A stretch of DNA of 17,103 nt from Candidatus Saccharimonadota bacterium. Its GTDB lineage: Bacteria; Patescibacteriota; Saccharimonadia; Saccharimonadales; Saccharimonadaceae. Made by a program: the position numbers and the translations under genes. Shown here in pieces: positions 14,982 through 17,103 of this stretch (the first letter of the stretch is position 1; each line of letters begins with the position of its first letter). Below the pieces are notes generated by a model, which was not told where the DNA came from, made no database searches, and saw only the letters and a list, made by a program, of their open reading frames with translations. The stretch is from assembly GCA_028289095.1 (NCBI GenBank), contig JAQGGY010000036.1, positions 1 to 17,103 of the forward strand, written 5' to 3'.

Positions 14982-15006
14982 ACCCCACCGTATTTTATTA
15001 GTACTT

Positions 15007-16425
15007 TTATTCTAGCACGCGAACACGGATTGTGTCTGTAGCACCGATCAAACCAGGTTGCTTACCACTGACAATTGCCACAGTAATTCGATCTTCGCCA
15101 CCAAAGAAGTTGGCTGCTTTTAGTTCTTTAGCTAGTTCAAGCCCAGCCTTCTCACCATCAGGGCGAACGAAACTTTTATTTGCATAGCTAAGTGCTAATT
15201 GCTGCGCTGCGCGCTTTTCGCTTGTCACGCTGATAATTGGAAGGTTTGGGCGGTGAGCGGCAATATTCGCTGCAGTTGCACCAGATTTCGTTTCACAAAC
15301 GATAGCAGCGACATTTAGCTGTTGTGCCAAGTTAACAGCAGCGGTACTGATCGCGTCCTGCTGCGTGTTCTTCATTTGAACAACTTCGTGCAATGGACGA
15401 ACTGATGCATGTTCCTGCGTATAAAGGATCACGCGTTTCATCGCGGCAACTGTTTCTAACGGGTATTTGCCATTGGCTGTTTCGTCGGACAACATGACTG
15501 TGTCTGCACCTTGGATAACCGCATTTGCAACGTCACTGACTTCCGCACGCGTTGGATCAGGATTTTCTACCATGCTTGCCATCATCTGCGTTGCAACGAT
15601 GCTTAGTTTGCCGTATTTGCGGCAAAGAGCGATGATACGACGCTGCACGATTGGCACCACTTCGGCACCAGCTTCGACCGCTAGGTCACCGCGGGCAACC
15701 ATAACACCGTCACTTGCTTTGACAATTTCTTCAAGCATATCGTCTTTGATAGCTGCTTTAGTTTCGATCTTTGAAATAATCTGCGCATTTGATCCCAAAC
15801 CAACCATGATCTGGCGAAGGTTGTTGATGTCTTCGGCTGACTGGACGAAGCTGAGGGCGACGTAATCGATGTCTTTCGTTGCGCCGTACTCAACATCCTG
15901 AATGTCTTTTGGAGTCAAAATATCACCACCAAAATTGGTGTCAGGCAGATTAATTCCCTTGCGGCTCATTAATGTACCAGAGTTTTCTACACGAAGCTTG
16001 ATAGCTGTATCTGATGGAATTTCGATAACTGTCGTGCGGATTTTACCGTCAAAGATATATACCGGCTGACCGACTTCAACCTTTTCTGCCAAGTTATACT
16101 GAACAGGTAAAATGTTACCATTGTGTTCGCTAGCGTGGTCTAGGATAATTTCATCACCAGCTTCAACGTTCATGTTTTCGTTTAAGTTACCAAGACGAAT
16201 CTTAGGCCCCTGAAGGTCCTGTAAAATAGCAACTGGCTTGCCAAGTTTTTCACTTGCTGTGCGAATCCATTCGATTTGCTGGTCGCGCTCTTCGTAGCTA
16301 CCGTGGCTAAAGTTTAGACGGAAACCGTTCACCCCTGCGGTTGCAAGTGCTTCGATTGCTTCGTAATTGTTTGTAGGAGGGCCAAGTGTGGCCAAGATTT
16401 TCGTGCGTTTAAAAATAATACTCAT
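15007..16425 (-). CDS. pyk: Pyruvate kinase
   Basis: Pyruvate kinase makes pyruvate and ATP from phosphoenolpyruvate and ADP, the last glycolytic step. Motifs: FRLNFSHG (35-42, substrate Arg36), DLQGPKIR (70-77), the B domain (about 80-165), LSFVQSAED, IISKIET (216-222, catalytic Lys219 and metal ligand Glu221), MVARGDLAVE (242-251, Asp247), TQMMASM and NPDPTRAEVSDVANAV, then the C-terminal regulatory domain (about 340-472). At 472 residues it is full length and lacks the extra C-terminal domain of some Bacillus enzymes. GDLAVE replaces the usual GDLGVE and LSDETA replaces LSGETA. Transcription probably starts at the codon itself: an extended TGGTATAAT box lies 7 nt before the ATG and there is no standard Shine-Dalgarno. 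Confidence 0.97.
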   Translation of the reverse strand: MSIIFKRTKILATLGPPTNNYEAIEALATAGVNGFRLNFSHGSYEERDQQIEWIRTASEKLGKPVAILQDLQGPKIRLGNLNENMNVEAGDEIILDHASEHNGNILPVQYNLAEKVEVGQPVYIFDGKIRTTVIEIPSDTAIKLRVENSGTLMSRKGINLPDTNFGGDILTPKDIQDVEYGATKDIDYVALSFVQSAEDINNLRQIMVGLGSNAQIISKIETKAAIKDDMLEEIVKASDGVMVARGDLAVEAGAEVVPIVQRRIIALCRKYGKLSIVATQMMASMVENPDPTRAEVSDVANAVIQGADTVMLSDETANGKYPLETVAAMKRVILYTQEHASVRPLHEVVQMKNTQQDAISTAAVNLAQQLNVAAIVCETKSGATAANIAAHRPNLPIISVTSEKRAAQQLALSYANKSFVRPDGEKAGLELAKELKAANFFGGEDRITVAIVSGKQPGLIGATDTIRVRVLE

Positions 16426-16432
16426 ATGTCCT

Positions 16433-16441
16433 ATTATACCA
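16433..16441 (-). promoter_or_regulatory. Extended -10 promoter directly before pyk
   Basis: The minus strand reads TGGTATAAT, a full consensus extended -10, then AGGACAT and ATG. The 7-nt spacing puts the expected transcription start on the A of ATG. AGGA is too close to the codon (3 nt) to be a normal ribosome binding site. No good -35 is seen, as expected for an extended -10 promoter. It would drive pyk and pgk. Confidence 0.7.
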
Positions 16442-16451
16442 CTCTTCTCTG

Positions 16452-17103
16452 TTATTTAAGCGAAATTCTTTCATCTTCAATGAGTGCGCGAAAGTTCCAT
16501 ATACCCCGCTCTTCAGTTTTATATGACCAATAAAACCAACCCAGAGCATAATCATATGTCTTTATTTGCAGTGCCCCGTGACGTCGGAACGCCTCTTGCC
16601 TAGCCTGCTTTGAACGCCCAGCAAGCATCTGTTCGGTTAACACGACACTCCATTCGCCAATAATAACTGGCTGTTTACTCTGTAATTGTACGAGTTGCCA
16701 TGCGCGGCGCCAGACTCGAGTAAAGTAGTCCCCTAATTTTTCGTTTTTGCGCCATTTACTGCCGAACTGATACCAATGAATATCCATCACTACCGGATAA
16801 TTCGGATCGGGCCACAGTGCGCCGGTCAGTAACCTTGGCGTAAATGCATCATGAAATACAATGACCGTTCCTGGCCGTGCCACTGATCGTAGCCGGTCAT
16901 ATGCTTGTTTATAAAACCGCCGAAGCTTCCATTGTACTAGCCCAAATCTTGGTTCGTTAATCATTTCGATGCCCCAGATGCAGGCGTTTTCACGGTAGCG
17001 TAGTGCAATCTTTTCGAGTGTGTCAATTGTTTGCTGACGGTAGGATTTGTGCTTGTGCCAGTCATTTTTGCCAATTCTGCCGCTGTGATCTTTGCCGTTT
17101 TGC
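16452..17103 (-). CDS. GH5 exo-beta-1,3-glucanase-like glycoside hydrolase, C-terminal part (partial)
   Basis: The frame is open to the window edge (216 whole codons visible), so the N-terminus, including any signal peptide, lies outside. Counting from the first whole codon: QNGKDHSG (1-8) resembles the QNG-x-D-x-SG motif of exo-1,3-glucanases such as yeast Exg1. IWGIEMINEP (42-51) carries the acid/base Glu50, VFHDAF (81-86) and MDIHWYQFGS (106-115) give substrate-site residues, and IIGEWSVVLT (147-156) carries the nucleophile Glu150. The WFYWSYKTE segment near the C-terminus is the usual GH5 Trp region. Family GH5 with an Exg-like subgroup is therefore well supported; the true substrate is not. 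The stop lies 26 nt before pyk. An internal ATG at 16964 is not the start, since the NEP motif spans it. Confidence 0.88.
   Translation of the reverse strand, partial: QNGKDHSGRIGKNDWHKHKSYRQQTIDTLEKIALRYRENACIWGIEMINEPRFGLVQWKLRRFYKQAYDRLRSVARPGTVIVFHDAFTPRLLTGALWPDPNYPVVMDIHWYQFGSKWRKNEKLGDYFTRVWRRAWQLVQLQSKQPVIIGEWSVVLTEQMLAGRSKQARQEAFRRHGALQIKTYDYALGWFYWSYKTEERGIWNFRALIEDERISLK

Noticed and set aside
15467..15865. Plus-strand 132-aa frame inside pyk
   Set aside because: It lies wholly antisense to well-conserved pyruvate kinase motifs, with no domain of its own.
16452..16964. A complete 170-aa protein starting at ATG 16964
   Set aside because: The frame stays open to the window end and the upstream codons encode QNG...SG and IWGIE, which belong to the same GH5 domain. 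The ATG lies inside the NEP motif region.
1..17103. Alternative code with UGA as glycine (Gracilibacteria/Absconditabacteria)
   Set aside because: UGA ends the cysteine desulfurase, DUF218, helicase and Nudix genes at the expected protein ends, and conserved glycines are encoded without it.

Overview
The window reads as a compact chromosome segment from a member of the Candidate Phyla Radiation, most likely a Saccharibacteria (TM7) lineage. That placement is my inference. It rests on very short or overlapping gene junctions, family-minimal proteins (for example a 504-residue MetG without the C-terminal tRNA-binding domain), several conserved-looking proteins I cannot assign, and an RpfB-like wall enzyme with an actinobacterial-style C-terminus. 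UGA acts as a true stop in four genes (mostly in ATGA/GTGA overlaps), which argues against the code-25 groups Gracilibacteria and Absconditabacteria. No TAG stop is used among the 18 genes. All genes lie on the minus strand, so transcription runs from the right end of the window to the left.

In transcription order, the right end holds the C-terminal part of a GH5 exo-beta-1,3-glucanase-like enzyme, cut by the window edge. Lower-glycolysis genes follow: pyk, pgk and tpiA. Next comes a gene for a long acidic disordered protein with a C-terminal membrane anchor, then a UvrD/PcrA helicase overlapping a Nudix hydrolase gene. The central block is an RpfB-like secreted wall enzyme (three DUF348 units, G5, SLT-like domain), rsmA, a divergent YfiH/PgeF-family gene, metG and tatD. 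The same four partners (metG, tatD, rpfB/yabE, ksgA) are neighbours in Bacillus subtilis and Mycobacterium tuberculosis, so this looks like a rearranged ancient Gram-positive cluster. Two small unassigned genes follow. Then comes a tRNA-thiolation group: a cysteine desulfurase, a membrane DUF218 protein and MnmA, joined by 4-nt overlaps. The left end has a very acidic 83-residue protein with an almost ideal Shine-Dalgarno sequence.

Functionally the window combines ATP-yielding glycolysis (Pgk, Pyk), translation fidelity (MetG, RsmA, MnmA with its sulfur donor), DNA repair and nucleotide clean-up (UvrD/PcrA, Nudix, TatD) and cell-envelope or host-surface enzymes (RpfB-like, GH5). I see no tRNA, rRNA, CRISPR array, insertion sequence or phage gene, no convincing rho-independent terminator, and no gene-free stretch above 300 bases.

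The most notable non-coding pattern is that several genes have a strong, often TG-extended, -10 box placed 7-10 nt from the start codon with no Shine-Dalgarno sequence (pyk, uvrD, cysteine desulfurase, metG). This suggests leaderless or near-leaderless mRNAs, while other genes (the 83-residue protein, the RpfB-like protein) have very strong ribosome binding sites. I did not find a clear, wholly new multigene system. The best leads are the RpfB-like/GH5 surface enzymes, the degenerate YfiH site, the NAGK desulfurase and the tail-anchored disordered protein.
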